DNA from: Termitomyces sp. T153
Lineage: Eukaryota; Basidiomycota; Agaricomycetes; Agaricales; Lyophyllaceae
DNA: 64,000 nt
Direction: 5' to 3'
NCBI GenBank assembly: GCA_018296165.2
Contig: JACKQL020000009.1
Span: forward strand, 434,001-498,000
Part shown: piece after piece, positions 1-12,436 of the stretch
Layout of the letters: each line of letters begins with the position of its first letter
How positions within the stretch are numbered: the stretch's first letter is position 1
Notes under the pieces: generated by a model
What the model was told of the DNA's origin: nothing
Databases searched by the model: none
What the model saw: the letters and a program-made list of their open reading frames with translations, nothing else
Position numbers and translations under genes: made by a program

Positions 1-251
1 ACTCCTTTTGCCATGGACAAGCTGACTCAACAAATTGACAACAATCTATTCCAATTGTTTCACATTCAAATCTTAATGTCTTTAAAATATAGACATTGCA
101 TCAACGAAACTTGCTATTGTGAATCCCACTGAAATAAGAGATATTCATGCAAGCCGCAAGAAAACACAAGAATGGTCAAGGTATGGTCAAGGTGAGACAA
201 CCCATTTTAAATGATACGACTCACTCAAATACGGGTTAATTATTCATCATC
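1..251. other. Intergenic sequence, nothing recognised
   Basis: AT-rich sequence upstream of the first tRNA gene. I see no open frame of useful length, RNA gene or repeat in it. Confidence 0.4.
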
Positions 252-337
252 GCCCGCCTAGCTCAATCGGATAGAGCGTCAGACTCTTACTAGGCGTCGG
301 TATCTGAAGGCTGCGAGTTCGACCCTCGCGGTGGGCT
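252..337 (+). tRNA. tRNA-Lys (anticodon CTT), with a 12-nt intron
   Basis: A complete cloverleaf can be folded. The 7-bp acceptor stem pairs 252-258 with 330-336 and the anticodon stem is TCAGA/TCTGA. The anticodon is CTT at 286-288 and the T-arm reads GCGAGTTCGACCCTCGC. A 12-nt intron (290-301) sits one base 3' of the anticodon, the canonical nuclear tRNA intron position. The mature sequence is nearly identical to the second tRNA-Lys at 3121, which differs in anticodon and intron. Confidence 0.93.
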
Positions 338-1184
338 ATTATGTATTACTTGATCGTTTTTGTCTTTTTGTGCAGAGGAGTGGCCATATTTCTATCCCTT
401 GAAGTACTCGCTTGCAATACTGCGAATACCATTCCGATTCGCAAAGTTTGTCTGAAATACCATCCTAAATGTCCTGACTAAAAGCTGCCCTTAAGCACCT
501 CTCCCTTTCGAATTTAGATCATACCATCATCGACAGGTCCAATAGGGCCTGGAACATCTACTAACTTCAGGAAGGGATGTTAGAGTCGACAGCAATCTGC
601 CAGTGAGAGGCAGTCGTATCTGCAATTACATACAAAGCCAAAACCACTAGAGTTTGGACAATCACGAACTTGCCGAGTATCCAGAGCCTTATCAGACTGC
701 CAAACTCTAGTCAAAACCCGGTTCTCATTGATGCCCGGAGGCTATCCAGGACTTGAATCGCCATTGTGAGTATATACAAAATTGGTCTTGATCATTTGGA
801 CTATGGAACGGGACAACAGATACCAGGAAATAGTACCTATATCCGTATATCCCTTGTTCTATTATAAACAGTTGTACATGATCGATGTTGGCCTGGAAAA
901 TCCAATTGTATTGGTGCTCGGTCGTTGATCAGAGGTTCAATAAACTCACCTGAGGAATGAAACGGTAACACAGAACGAGAAAAATATATCATTATCAGAT
1001 GTCTAAAAGCGGAGGTTTTGGGTCTCGGAAAGACGTAACAGAGTTTATGGGGTAAGGCACATCTTGAAGACGGAAGAGGTGTTGATAAAGGAAAATCAAA
1101 ATGGTCGCAGTGGTGACGCGTCCTTGTCTACGTGAATCTGTTCGCGCCGCATGCGGAAGAGTATAAGTGAATCCGTAAGTTCAT
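338..1184. other. Intergenic sequence without a recognised gene
   Basis: No convincing coding frame or RNA gene on either strand. The part next to 1185 is probably the 3' UTR and terminator of the minus-strand coiled-coil gene, but I cannot identify a specific poly(A) signal. Confidence 0.4.
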
Positions 1185-2999
1185 TCAGGCAGGCGGAGGA
1201 GATACGGAAGCCCCCCTAGGTGGTCGAACCATTTTTATCTGTCCATCGCCTTCGTCTTCTTCCATTTCTGGCTCTCCCCTCATCTCAGCCGCGTCCTGTC
1301 CCTCTGAAGAAGGATCTGGGAAGGTGACCAAGGTAGAAATCAAGGGAGTAGCAATCTCCATCGAACGTTCCCCACCCTCTGTAACGTCCCCATCACTACG
1401 TCCATCTCCGACAGCGTCGAAACCAATATCATGACCTAGTGGAACGTCATTAGGATGTTCTTCAAGGACCACGGCCCTTCCGTGTTCAACATCAGTCTCT
1501 GCATTTACAACGAAAGGTTGGTCCTCATCCGTATCAGAAGAGTCGAACGAGGAATCTCTGCGGAGTAAATCTGGGGTGACAGTCACTTCTTCTCTTTGCG
1601 ACTGAATAACGCGAGAAAGGGCGACACGCTCGGTCCGAAGACCATCAATCTGTATCGACAAGAGACGAACTTGCTCGGTGAGGTCCTGAACGATGTTCGC
1701 AGGGGGAGAAGCGGTCAACGAAGATGATCTTGGTGTCGAGATATGATCACGAGATTGTGAACGTGTGCGAGATTGTGATTTCGATGTTATGGCGAGTGGT
1801 TGATCGGGAGTGTATAATAAGCGCCCTCGATGGGGACTCGGAGAGACATGTGATAGGTGACTGGATTGGCGGCGGGATTTGGGGCTGGTAGTGAGAAGTG
1901 CTGGCTGAGAAGGATGTCTATCGAATTCTATGGTGCTGGATGAAGGCACTGGATATGCGGGATGATCGTTAGAGAGGTAAATTGCTTGGGATGAGGATGT
2001 CGGTGATGTCGGGCGCTGGACAGGCCCAGTCGCTCTTTGTAGCGTCTCCACCTGGATAAATCGAGATGAAGGCAATAATTCGCTCGATTAGAGAAAGACA
2101 ACGTACATATTGGAAAAGTGAGAGTATCTCCTGCTCTAGAATCCTGTTTTTGGCAGTCATCTGATCATACAAAGCCGAAATTTCCGAGCTATCCAAATCT
2201 GGTAGTATATTTGACTTGCCCTTGCCCTTGCCATGCACATGAACACCACTGGTTGAAGGGGCTAATGGACTGCCAGCGTGCTGGATCCTTTCTTCTAACG
2301 CGGCATCACGAGTCGCGACTTGGGCAGAGAGAATATTGACGCGCGCGCGCGTCAATGCATGGGCCTTGCGTTCATGGTAGAGTTCGCGTTTGAGAAAATG
2401 GACAAGTCCATCAGCACATTGTGACGCGTATTCACTTCTGGGATCATCCACAATGCATTGCTCCCTAAGCAAGTCTGTTCGTTATTCAGTGAACGACCGG
2501 CCCTCATGGGGAACAAGACGTACCCACATGGTTTGAGAGCTGGAGCTTGCTGTAAGGCCAGTGTTTGAAGTCGCCATGGCTTCGCTCTACTAGACGCAAT
2601 CTGCCAGATTGGTTCACATGCTCAGCGGGAGAAATAAGACAGAAGAGCGCACCTTTTGTGATGAGTTTGAGTACCACTTCCTTATACTCGTCTCTTTCCG
2701 TCTCCGCTCCCCTCAGCTGGTCCCTGACTTTCTGTAATCTGGACTGTGCTACGTTCCTAGCATGGAGCGCTTGTTCCAGCTCCTCCTCGTAGCGCTGTCT
2801 GATTTCGTTGAGGGTGTCAAGCGATGACAAATGTTCCTGTTGGAGGAGTGACGTCCTGGCTTTATACGCTTGTAGCTGCGATTCAAGATACTTGATCTAC
2901 AACAGTTATTGTCATTCTGGGCCTTGGTATTAAGTATGCATAGGTGCTTGCCTGATCGTCACGCTTGCTAGTGTCATGTTTTGCCTCTGCCATTGACAT
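1185..2999 (-). CDS. Coiled-coil protein with Ser-rich and acidic C-terminal half, about 520 aa
   Basis: Function not recognised. Proposed minus-strand exons are 2999-2952, 2896-2675, 2600-2524 (least certain), 2464-2107 and 2051-1185, giving about 523 residues. The first intron (2951-2897) has a GC donor and AG acceptor, and splicing there joins ...RDDQ to IKYLESQLQ in frame. Exons 2-4 encode a heptad-rich coiled coil with many Glu, Arg, Leu and Gln (e.g. RQRYEEELEQALHARNVAQ), followed by a Ser/Thr/Pro-rich stretch, a short second coiled coil (VRLLSIQIDGLRTERVAL) and a very acidic tail. The mix suggests a structural or scaffold protein, but that is inference. The gene lies between two tRNA-Lys genes. 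A CpG-decayed, intron-containing copy of positions about 1858-2275 lies at 35870-36275. Confidence 0.7.
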
Positions 3000-3120
3000 A
3001 ACCACAGCAGGAGGAACCAACTTCGTAGTTCTAAATATAGATTTGAACTTACACACCATGATTCTTATAGAACTAACTACTATAATAGTAGTACAGCACC
3101 ATTTGGATGGAGTCTCTGTG

Positions 3121-3220
3121 GCCCGCCTAGCTCAATCGGCCAGAGCGTCAGACTTTTAAGCGAATGTATATTCGACAGGCTTAAATCTGAAGGCTGCGAG
3201 TTCGACCCTCGCGGTGGGCT
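3121..3220 (+). tRNA. tRNA-Lys (anticodon TTT), with a 26-nt intron
   Basis: Acceptor stem 3121-3127 pairs with 3213-3219. D-arm, TCAGA/TCTGA anticodon stem and T-arm all fold. The anticodon is TTT at 3155-3157, and an intron of about 26 nt (3159-3184) follows one base 3' of it. Outside anticodon and intron the sequence almost matches the tRNA-Lys(CTT) at 252, so the two look like diverged isoacceptor paralogues. Confidence 0.93.
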
Positions 3221-3585
3221 ATTGCTTGGATTCTCGTTTGTTTTTCTTCCCAACTTATTTTCCCCTCCTGCGTCCTGTCCTTCCTGATTTTAAAACTCTC
3301 ACTGATTTGGTTGCGAACATATAATCCTAAGTCATACTCGCTACATATTAAGATATATTGTTTGACTACAGTTCTAATATCTGTTTCTTACGATGAGAAA
3401 CACTGTTCGAGAAATGGTTCCAGCAAATTAACCCCGGTAACTCCCAAAATGCCCTCAAGCCTTCCTCTATCCAAAATCTCATCAAACTTGAACACCACCC
3501 CAAATCCCCCCACATCAACTCACTCCCATTCAAACGACCCATCCCCATCCTCACCTCCCACCTCCCCACCTAATCAAAACACCCG
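3221..3585. other. Intergenic spacer, nothing recognised
   Basis: Lies between the tRNA-Lys(TTT) and the stop codon of the minus-strand gene that ends at 3586. The C-rich frames that run through this side are antisense shadows of that gene. Confidence 0.4.
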
Positions 3586-6197
3586 TCAGTCACCAAAACC
3601 ATCCACAACTATTAACAAACCCACAAGATACTCACCCTCATCTAATAACGCAAACCCCGTCAAATCCGCACTCAATAAAATATCTCTTAATGTCATGCTC
3701 CCCTCATCGCCTGCGTACTCTCCTTCTCCGTCCCCATCCCCATCCCTGCTCTCTCTACATCCCCCCTCTTCACCCCCAGACACTTCCTTAAACCCATGCC
3801 CATCAAGCGACGGGAGCGATACAACAGGCTCGCCAAACACACCCAGGAACGACTCCTTCGGCGGACGGGCGCCGTGCGTTTGTGTTCGTGTTCTCGAGCC
3901 TGTAAATATCCGGTTCACTTTTACCTTCTTGGCGTTCGATGGCACCGCGTCCTTGTTTTTGTTTGTTTCCTGAATATTGTTGTTAGCGTTAGTGTTGATA
4001 AGAGGTCCGTCGTCGTCAGCGCCACACTCGTGCTCCGTTGAGGTATCCGCGATACTATGGATCATCTCATACACGTCCTCATCTTTATCTGCATCTTGGT
4101 GGTGGGAGGGGGTTGGAGCAAAAAGCTCAGGCCGGCGCTGTGCACATGCAACGAGCGATACTCTTATCGATTTCCTCGTGCTCTGCTTCTGCTTCTGCCC
4201 CTGCTCATATCCCATATCCCCTTTCCGCTTCTCCACCCCCGTCCGTAATTCCACGTTCTTGTTTTTATTCTCGTTGTCGTTCTTCGTAGTACCCACACCC
4301 CGAGGTCTACCTGCATCTGATGTCGACGTCGTGGGAGTGAGTACTGTTCTTCGCGGCGCACCACGCGGAATCTTCAGATCGGTATAGCCCCTCTTCTCCT
4401 TTTCCTTCTCCTTATCCACTTCTCCCTTGACCTCGATCTCGAAATGCGGAATTCGCGGCGCACCAAGATCAACCGTCTCCGGATAATTTGTCAACATCCT
4501 CTCGCGAATCTCATCGATCCGTGCTTCAAGCCCCCGGTCTCTTTTGTAATCTTGGTCTGGCGAGGCGTGCAGGGAGAGACCGAACGAAGCGAGGAGCTCA
4601 GGCGTCGGTTTCGTCTGTGTTGCGGTTGTTATAATGAATGTGAATGAAGACGTATACTTATAGAAAACGAACCTCGAAATCTACACTATCACCGACAGAT
4701 TCAGGCTCCCACAAATCCAGCACGAAAGCCTGAGGCATCTTCTTCTTCGACACACGGACGGCTTTCGCCTTCGCCCTCATATCCACCTTCCTCCTCGCCT
4801 CAGACTCATTCGCCCGCTTAACACCCTGCACTCTCAGCAACGCATCTCGCAGCTTTCGTGCGCGTGTCTGCGAGACCTCTAGCTCGTCCAGCACCAGAAC
4901 CGGGGCAGGGGTGGGCGCGTGCGATGTAGATGATGTGGTGTCATTTGTACGTTGGGTGGAGCGCGGGAAGAGCGGTCTGCGAAGTCTGTGTAAATGTGTG
5001 GGGTGGTGTGCTGCTGCTATGGGCAGCGGTTGCGGTTGCGGTTGGAGTTGCGGCTGCGCCTGTGGTTGCGGCCATACGTCGAGTCTGTCGGCTGTCACAC
5101 CCTGGACTCGAATCGGAACAGGCCACTCAACGCCCGCAGCCTTTATGACAAAATCCAGGGCCTCCTTTCCTCGTTCCCCAGCCCACGCCCCATGCATGCG
5201 TGTACTGACCAAGCCCGCGTATGTGGATTCGACGAGCGCGATGAGGCGCGGTGTGGGGATATTGGTGTATTTTGAGGAGCGTGGGGATGATGAGGCGGTG
5301 ATGAGGTGGTCCTTCGTGTAGTAGTCAGCATAAGCATGCGTAAGACAAGGGAAGATGTACTTTGAGAGAGTTGAGCTCCGCCTCGCGCTTGAGAAGTGTA
5401 GACGCGGAGTGGGCCCATGTGCGGCGTGAGTATGTGGATTCCGTGAGGAGGGCGGTGTAGATGTTTGGGTGGGTGCAGAGGGGTTCCTGTGTGTTTAGCA
5501 TTTAGTAGAGTAGTTTTTTGTTTATGGAGAAGGAGCGTACATACGTTCAGGTTCGTCGCGGAAGCTTTGAAGAGGGCGTGTGTGGATAGAGAGAGTATCA
5601 GACGTTCGAATCTAATCGAAATTTACGCTCACTCTCAGTTCGAAGTTGCAACGAGAAAAAAGGAGCGAGAACATACCTTTCGCCTGCACACTCTTCCAAC
5701 AACGACTTGCGCACGACAACGTCTTTCCACCACCACGCGCCTGAGCCCACATTCGACTCAGTCTTCGTATGCGCATGCTCTTTCGCGTTGCCTTTCGACT
5801 TGGTGGTGCCAGCGGGGGCTTTTGATGTGCTAGGATATATCGAGCTATGCCGTAGCGCCTCTACATACTTTGACAGCGACGTCCGGAACGCGACTGTGTC
5901 AGATGGGACGAGACACGGGTAGGTCGCTAGGATCTAAGTACTACCATCAGCATGCCACCGAGGGCCGACCGAGAGCCGCACACAAAAGGCACTCACAGTT
6001 CTCGCGTTCCCCTCGAGCCTTCCGACTAGAAAATACGCGACATCCTCGAGAATTTTCGTTCTTTCTTTGAGCCCGCGCACGCGCGAATCGAAGATGTTAT
6101 GGTCGTATTCGGGTTTGTTGGCATGCGGGTATACGAGGATGTGTAGATGGATAAGGAGGATGAGGGGTATGGGGAGCGTGTATACGGTGGCGGACAT
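3586..6197 (-). CDS. Probable HAUS augmin-like complex subunit 6 (N-terminal domain) protein, about 772 aa
   Basis: Six exons can be joined in frame on the minus strand: 6197-5997, 5933-5677, 5611-5545, 5486-5361, 5311-4673 and 4614-3586. The ATG at 6197 starts MSATVYTLPIPLILLIHLH. The N-terminal third has the look of the HAUS6 N-terminal domain of basidiomycetes: a hydrophobic start, RVRGLKERTKILEDVAYFL, the segment GAWWWKDVVVRKSLLEECAG, and later TPRLIALVESTYAGLV. Augmin subunits help nucleate microtubules from spindle microtubules; that role is inferred from remembered family resemblance. The C-terminal half is low-complexity (Gln/Pro repeats, Lys/Glu tracts, Asp-rich runs) and unlikely to be a folded enzyme. 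Fragments of the 5' end of this gene recur at about 30300-30466 and more faintly near 43465-43490, so the adjacent duplication unit captured part of the gene. Confidence 0.6.
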
Positions 6198-8211
6198 CGC
6201 GTATGTAGCGTCTACATCAGATATAGACGATGGCTAGGATGATCTTGACAAATTGTGACGAACGCGAGTGAAAGAGATCGGCGTGAGATTGGCGTGAGAG
6301 GAGAATTCAGGAGGCCGATAACCGAACAAATGATTCTGAATAACATATTGTGAACAAGTTGAAACAAGATACATTCTTTGCCATTCTAATCCCACACGTC
6401 AGGCTTGAAAATGGATAACTACCTGATATAGTCTACGCTGACCGTCTGTTTCGACTCTCTGCGGCGATTCGCGGCGCATAAAATCAAGTGGCTCTGCCGT
6501 AACGTCCATCCATATCCATATCCATTATCCATACTTCCACGCCAACAATCTGGATGTTGACAGAGAGTCTGGATATGACAGGCCTATGCCTAGCGCGTCT
6601 ATGTATGTACAGCTATTTTCATCACGTTAGGTTCCGCCTGACCTGTTTAGCTGGAGCTTTTCGTCTACAATTAGCGCAGTTATTTGTCTACTTTCTCCCT
6701 CTCGAGAGAGTTGAAGAATTTGATATTACGACTGGCACTTGTGAGCACAGGAGCCGATAACCCGAACAAATGTTCTGAATAGCATATGGTGTTGACATTC
6801 TAATCCCATCCGTCAGGCTTGAAAATGGATAACCACCTGATATAGTCTAACGCTCACCGCCTGTTTCGACTCTCTGCGGCAATTCGCGGTGCATAAAATT
6901 GAATGGCTCTGCCGTAACGCCCATCCATGTCCATATCCATACTTCCACGCCAACAATCTGGATGTTGACAGGGATTCTGGATATGACAGTCGTAGGAGGG
7001 CGTCCATGTATGTACAGCCATTTTCATAAGGTTCGCCCGACCTGCTTAGCATCCCAAGCTGCGATGGCCTGGCTTGCTGAAGAGTAGGTACTCGTAAAAT
7101 TAACGCAGTTATTCACTCATTTCTTCATTTAGATAGGGTTGGAGGAACTGATATTATGACCGGCTTGTGAGTATCTTGGAAGTCAGCAAGAGCTAATGTA
7201 ACTCACTATTATACAACAGTTTCTGAGAGTTTTACCATGACATCTACTTTTCGGCAAGCTCAGCATTGCAGATATCAGGCCAAACCAGGCCGGGCGGCAC
7301 TCAAAAGGAACATTATCAAAACGTCGGTTGTAATCTTTGTCTACTACGCTCCAATCCGAGATGAAAGAAATGGTATCTGCAAACTGCTTCCGACACGCTG
7401 TTAGAAAGAACGATTAGATCCGTAAAATGCTTCCAGCTCAAAGGTGCATACTGTAGCTGGGAGGGAGTTTTCCGCCATTCGCGGCCTTGGAGTTTTCCGC
7501 CATCGCTGCGGCCTCCACAAGGATCTATCATCAGTACTTCTGAATAGTACTATTAAGGTATTTAGCGCTGCCCTGCGGAACGGACATTGCCGCTTGCTTC
7601 TGCCCAGCGTTCTTCCTTGATACAAGATGTTCTGCACAAAGTCCTGTCCTGATCCAGCCGCTTCCTTCTAACGCCCGTGCAGTCAATGGCTAAAGTCATT
7701 CTTGGCCTTGGCCTTGACCTTGGTTTGCGAGCTCTTCAAGCCTTCTTTCCAAGTGATGTCAGACCCATAGTGAGTGCGGAAGCTTAATACTTTCAGAGAC
7801 TGTGAACCAAGATTGTGAACGTTCATCACTTTTATACTGTCTAGTTAAGCCAAATCATGTGGTATCATCCCCAGAAATAACACATCGTATGGATTATGGG
7901 GTACGTCAGAGTGATGCCAATATCTCTGCACAACGACTCCTTGGATAAAAATTCCCATGGTACGCCATGGTATGTGTCATCTCTCCCATGTGTCAAAACA
8001 GAATTGAGTCTCAACTATATCTGGTAGTCCTGCTGGATCTGGCGTCTCAGGTCAACAATCATTCCCAGTGTCTCTGTGATGTCCACTGAACCTGCGAAAA
8101 TCTTTCGATCATCAGTCGCCGCCGTCGAGTCGGTTCATCTTTCTCCATCTGGAATCTCTTGCAAAGCGCTGAACACTACAACTGGACTTTCTTGCTCAAT
8201 CCTTCCGAACA

Positions 8212-8340
8212 ATGGTCCAACACCAAATCTCAGACCTTTTGAGCCACCTACAGGCATACATAAAACCTAAAAACCCGAGCAACAACAACTTAGAAGCAGA
8301 GCTAGAGCTCGTTGTCTACCCAATTTTGGGTAGAGTAAAT
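8212..8340 (+). pseudogene. Relic of a terpene synthase first exon
   Basis: The frame from the ATG at 8212 begins MVQHQISDLLSHLQAYIKP, clearly related to exon 1 of the downstream gene (MVQFRIPDLLSCLPACIK at 8720). The CCTTC(C/A)AACAATGG context before the ATG is also shared. No downstream exons follow before the next gene copy, so only the first exon and its upstream sequence were duplicated. The same arrangement exists in copy B at 27514. Confidence 0.7.
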
Positions 8341-8719
8341 GCCAGGATTTCAATCACAATCACTCCAATCGGGCCCCTAGATCTCTTGCAAAGCGCTGAG
8401 CGCATCGCAATACATTATCAGCGTGTCACAATACGTTATCGGGCCTCCTATTTCTGCACCTTTTCGCTGTTCGCGATATCAGACATGAAATATGTGCACT
8501 CTCGGCCGTATATCCTGCTGGCCCACCGTAAGCACATTGACAGCTCCACAACTCGCCATCGGGCCGCTTCCTTTTTCTGTACTTTTCTCGCTGTGCCGGG
8601 ATAACAGCCATGAAACGTGCGTAATTTTGGCCGTATAACCTGCTGATCCCGTTTGGGAAGCGTAAAAACATTCACACCTTAAAACCTCGAGGATTTGCAA
8701 GAACACCTCCTTCCAAACA

Positions 8720-10081
8720 ATGGTTCAATTCCGCATCCCAGACCTCTTGAGCTGCCTGCCTGCATGCATAAAAGCTACAAACGCGGACAACGACATTCTA
8801 CAAGCAGGACTTGTGGAAGTGATCGACCAGTGTCACTTGACTGATCATTACAAAAAGGTATCGCCAAATTCTGTAGTTAAGTTTATATGACAGCACTGAG
8901 TTTCCACTTTTCTAGGACTTGAAACGTGCAGAAATACCTCATCTCGCTATCAGAGCATTCCCAGGATCGGATCTGAAATATTTGCGCATTTGCGTCGAAT
9001 ATTTAATAGCTGCTTTTCTGCTAGACCGGCTAACGTGAGTACTAAGAAAACCTAGGTGTTAAAGTAGTACTAAACATACACTCAGTGATAAACCCGCAAC
9101 TGCCGCTCAGGCGCAGGAGTGGGCGGATATTTACAAGCAAGATTTCAGAAAGACACTCCAAGAAACCAAAGGGCCTGCAAGGATCAATCAATAGTTAGGT
9201 GCCTCAGTAGTAGTCTCTCAGCAGCTTACACAATTCTTTTGATCAGTCTCACCAAGAAATGTGATATATACCCGCAAGCGTTCAGCAAGACGTTCGAAAA
9301 AACTAAAGGACCTGCAGAGATCATTAAATAGTTGCGTACCCCAGACCAGTCTCACAACAGTTTACACAACTCTTTCAATCCAGTTTGACCAGCCACATGT
9401 CGAACACCATCAAGGACCCTTACTGGTCTTGTCTGGTCGAAAACAATATCCTCCTAGCAGACGGCATGGCAAAAGAAGCTGTCGATCGCGAAAATCCTGG
9501 TACTGAAATGGATCTGGAAACATATATAAAGGTTCGAAGAGACACGATCGGCGCTCGCCAGCTATTCGATCTCGGGCGCTGGATCCATGAACTAAACATT
9601 ACGCCGGAGACTCTGACTCACCCTGATATTGTTAGAATGGAAGAACAGTTCATTGACCTTATTTCTCTTGCAAATGTCAGTAACTGTCCTGTCCGAGTCC
9701 CCGGGATCATAATCACTGAATACTAGTCATTCCCCATAGGATCTCTATTCGTACAAGAAAGAATACCTCGCGAAAGACGCGAAGCATAATTACCTCACTA
9801 TTGCCCTTAGAGATCCTACTGCAGACCTGCACGAGAACGATTTACAGGGCGCGATCAACTACACTTACGATAAGTTCTGTCGAGTCTTGGCAGATTTGGA
9901 ACATCAAAAGAAAGTGTTACCGCGGTTTGGGAAGAGCGAAGAGGCCAAAGTTGACAAGTACTTTTGGTTGATGATGAATGTTGTCATTGGGACGATTCAG
10001 TGGAGTCTTGAGTGTGAGCGGTATGGTCATTTTGTGGATGCAGATGGACCGAATCAGGGAGATGTAGTCTTTAATCTTTAA
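8720..10081 (+). pseudogene. Class I terpene synthase, copy A, with in-frame stop in exon 3
   Basis: Exons as in copy C: 8720-8857, 8916-9034, 9086 onward, then the block beginning near 9385 to 9675, and 9740-10081. Family marks are visible: DRLTD across the exon 2/3 junction at the place of the aspartate-rich Mg-binding motif, the RRDT segment, an NSE-type motif NDLYSYKKE across the last intron, and ERY near the C terminus. These motifs bind the Mg2+-diphosphate of farnesyl-type substrates. Exon 3 contains an internal tandem duplication, and before the point where copy C can splice it out this copy reads ...ARINQ-stop (TAG where C has CAG). I therefore treat it as a probable pseudogene, though an unusual splice form cannot be excluded. 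Confidence 0.75.
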
Positions 10082-10147
10082 CTCTGAGAGTGCCACAAGC
10101 ATTCCTTCATGTTACGTTTATTCAGTTATTTCTCCAAAGGCTGATAT

Positions 10148-10181
10148 CACTGCGTGAAATATGAGATTACGAAAACAACAA
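10148..10181 (+). repeat. Left terminal inverted repeat of the CACTA-like element
   Basis: Begins CACTGCGTGAAATATGAGAT. The reverse complement of 25032-25065 begins CACTGCATAGCATGAAATAT, so the two match apart from a 4-nt gap and a few substitutions. Confidence 0.7.
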
Positions 10182-10770
10182 ATGTGCCGAGTATCTACGG
10201 ATTTCAGTCATATTACCAGCTCATTCTATGCAAATTCCCAGAATCTAGTATTTACCCTCAATCTTCAAGATATAATCACATAACGACTGAAATCCAGCTA
10301 AGTTTTGCCGAAATTATAGTTCATTGTAATTTGACCGCACAATATATTTGCTTGCTCCGCATCCTGGATCCTGCAGCTGCAGGTGTTACTGATTGATATT
10401 CGCTCGCAGGCTGAAGCGCTAGCTCGATGCTGCTCAAATCTACAATAAGTTCTGATTATGGGTTAAGATGATGCATATGAATTCGAACGGCTATGGGTAC
10501 ATATGCATAGAGTACTAGTTGAAATATAAGCGATACTCTGGATCGAACCAATGCCATCGGGATGTATAGCTGAATAGATATCGATGCATGCTGGATAATT
10601 GATGACCATTGAGAATTCTGAGTCGAATTCGAAGCGTCGTGTACGTAGTTTTGACAGCTGTAGCTGGTGACGTCGATCAGTATGAATTTTATCTTCCTGT
10701 AACACGTTCTTTACTCTTGGACTTGCTCCAGGCCACAGTGTCATGACATCGACAAATGTTTAGCGCCTGG
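10182..10770. other. Subterminal region of the CACTA-like element, no gene assigned
   Basis: Sequence between the left inverted repeat and the accessory gene. It keeps several CpG sites, unlike most of the element interior. A 93-codon minus-strand frame (10463-10744) is not convincing as a gene. Confidence 0.4.
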
Positions 10771-12322
10771 ATACTGTCATCACGAACTACGAGGAGTTAC
10801 AGAGTGAATTAAATCAGTACAATGCAAGATCCGAGGAACAGACCAGAGTCTTACGAGCAAGGACCGATGCATTAGAAGAAAGGCTTGTGTATCTTGAAAT
10901 GGTGGTGGGAGTTGACAAAGACATGGATGAAGATACTGGTTGTGGAACTGAGGAAGTGGATCCTGCAGAGAATGCCCAAGAGAATGGAGTGATGCTTGAT
11001 GAGGGCACATCGACTGAAAACTCGTCAGAACACACGTTGGCAGCCCCCAATGACAAGGAGGATGAGGACTAAGAAAAGAAGCAATTGCGGAGTGAGATTG
11101 CAAAGAAATCCAAGCCCATCAAGGTGCGAACACTCACCTCATTGTAACCTGGTCTGCTGATGAAAATCCAACTGAAGGATGTTGTCAATAAAGTCTTTCA
11201 ACACTTGATGGGAATTGACAAACTGGATGCGAAAACCCTTCCTTTGTATCCCCATGGGATTGACCACGCAAATCCAGACTGGCCGAAGATCCTGCAACAT
11301 TAAACCCTCTCCTTTGTTTCGACTGGAAGAAAACACACCGCCAACCACCAAACCAAGGTCAGCTGAGAAAGGTATATGAATACATTGTAGCAAATGGTGT
11401 GAGACTGGTTCCCGAAGCGAAGGAAAGCCTGGTAGATATCACACAGGACAACTCAATGGATAAGCTTCAGGCAAAGTGGATTTACATGGCGACACAGTGG
11501 AGAAATTTGCAGAAGGCTGAGAATGAGCAAGCGGAACGTAGGCAAAGGGAGGAAGACTTACAAGATGAGGCAGAGGAGGAGGAGAATGATTCTCAAGCAC
11601 TCAACCGGACGAAAAAAAAGTTCCCGGGCAGAAGCAGTAGGTGTTTTAACCATTCATTAATCAGCTAATCAATTCCCGGCACCAGGTTCTAAAAGCACAA
11701 ATCAGAAAGCAAGCCAAGTCAGAATATACTGACCCAAAATATGACAGTGCATTCATCTTGAATGCAATGTCTGATCATGAAGACGACTCTGAGTGACAAC
11801 TCGATGAACCATCATGCTATGTCAGGAGAGTGCCAGACTATCAAAGTGACAATGTAAGATATCAGTATCATCCTAGACAGAGATTCGACTCTAATCTAAA
11901 GAAATAGGTCATCAAATTGTATGAGGAGATTGATAAGCTATCCGACCCCTCACCAGACAAAGGAAAGGCAATTAAAATGCATAAAGATGACCAATAATCA
12001 GGAACTCTCAGCCTCCAAAGGCCCAACTGCTTTCAAACTGAATTTGAGCTTGGCAAGTCAAAGCAGAGCTTTTAGAGGCCCATACATACTGGTTTGACAG
12101 TAAATGTGTTGCAAAGAGTGGAGTTTTATGGGGGGACCCTGCGGATCCAGTAGAAGAGAAGCCAAAGAAGAAACAAAATAGCAATGAGGACAGTGATGGA
12201 CAGTTGGTTAAGCAAAAGAAGGCTGTCAATAAAGATGGGAAGGAAAGGATTGTGAAGGCGAGCAAAAAATTGCAGGAAGTTCTCAGTGGGAAAAGCCTTG
12301 ATGATATTTTCGATGCTTGAAA
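10771..12322 (+). pseudogene. Transposon accessory protein (unknown), decayed
   Basis: Coding remnants run along the plus strand with frame breaks: a coiled-coil start (ELQSELNQYNARSEEQTRVL), an acidic middle, a segment around 11170-11280 ending in DHANPDWPKIL, a charged block near 11400-11660, then ...KLYEEIDKLSDPSPDKGKA near 11910-11970. The C terminus, KASKKLQEVLSGKSLDDIFD, ends at 12322. Similar hypothetical proteins accompany CACTA-type transposases in agaricomycetes (from memory). Convergent placement with the transposase supports a two-gene element. I do not assign a biochemical function. Confidence 0.55.
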
Positions 12323-12436
12323 TTGCCTCATGACTGAACATAGTTCTCATACAGAATGTTCACTTACAATCAAAATTCACCCTCATCATCATTAGGTTGG
12401 TCTCATGTGTTGATTACTCCATCTCCAGTGTGTCCA

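Larger units (their letters stand above)
6264..10147 (+). repeat. Duplication module, copy A (non-coding tandem repeats plus terpene synthase gene)
   Basis: This segment recurs as copy B at 25066-29420. The terpene synthase part aligns at a constant offset of 19272 bases from 8720 to 10081. The first part holds two tandem copies, about 415 bp apart, of a non-coding unit that begins near a CATTCTAATCCCA motif (6382 and 6797). The middle part (7160-8150) has no convincing gene. A gene fragment at 8212 and a terpene synthase gene at 8720 follow. The left boundary adjoins the 5' end of the HAUS6-like gene and the right boundary is the terminus of the CACTA-like element. Confidence 0.85.

Noticed and set aside
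3311..4387. Long plus-strand Pro/Ser-rich frames
   Set aside because: They are antisense to the last exon of the HAUS6-like gene, which joins in frame with five upstream exons.
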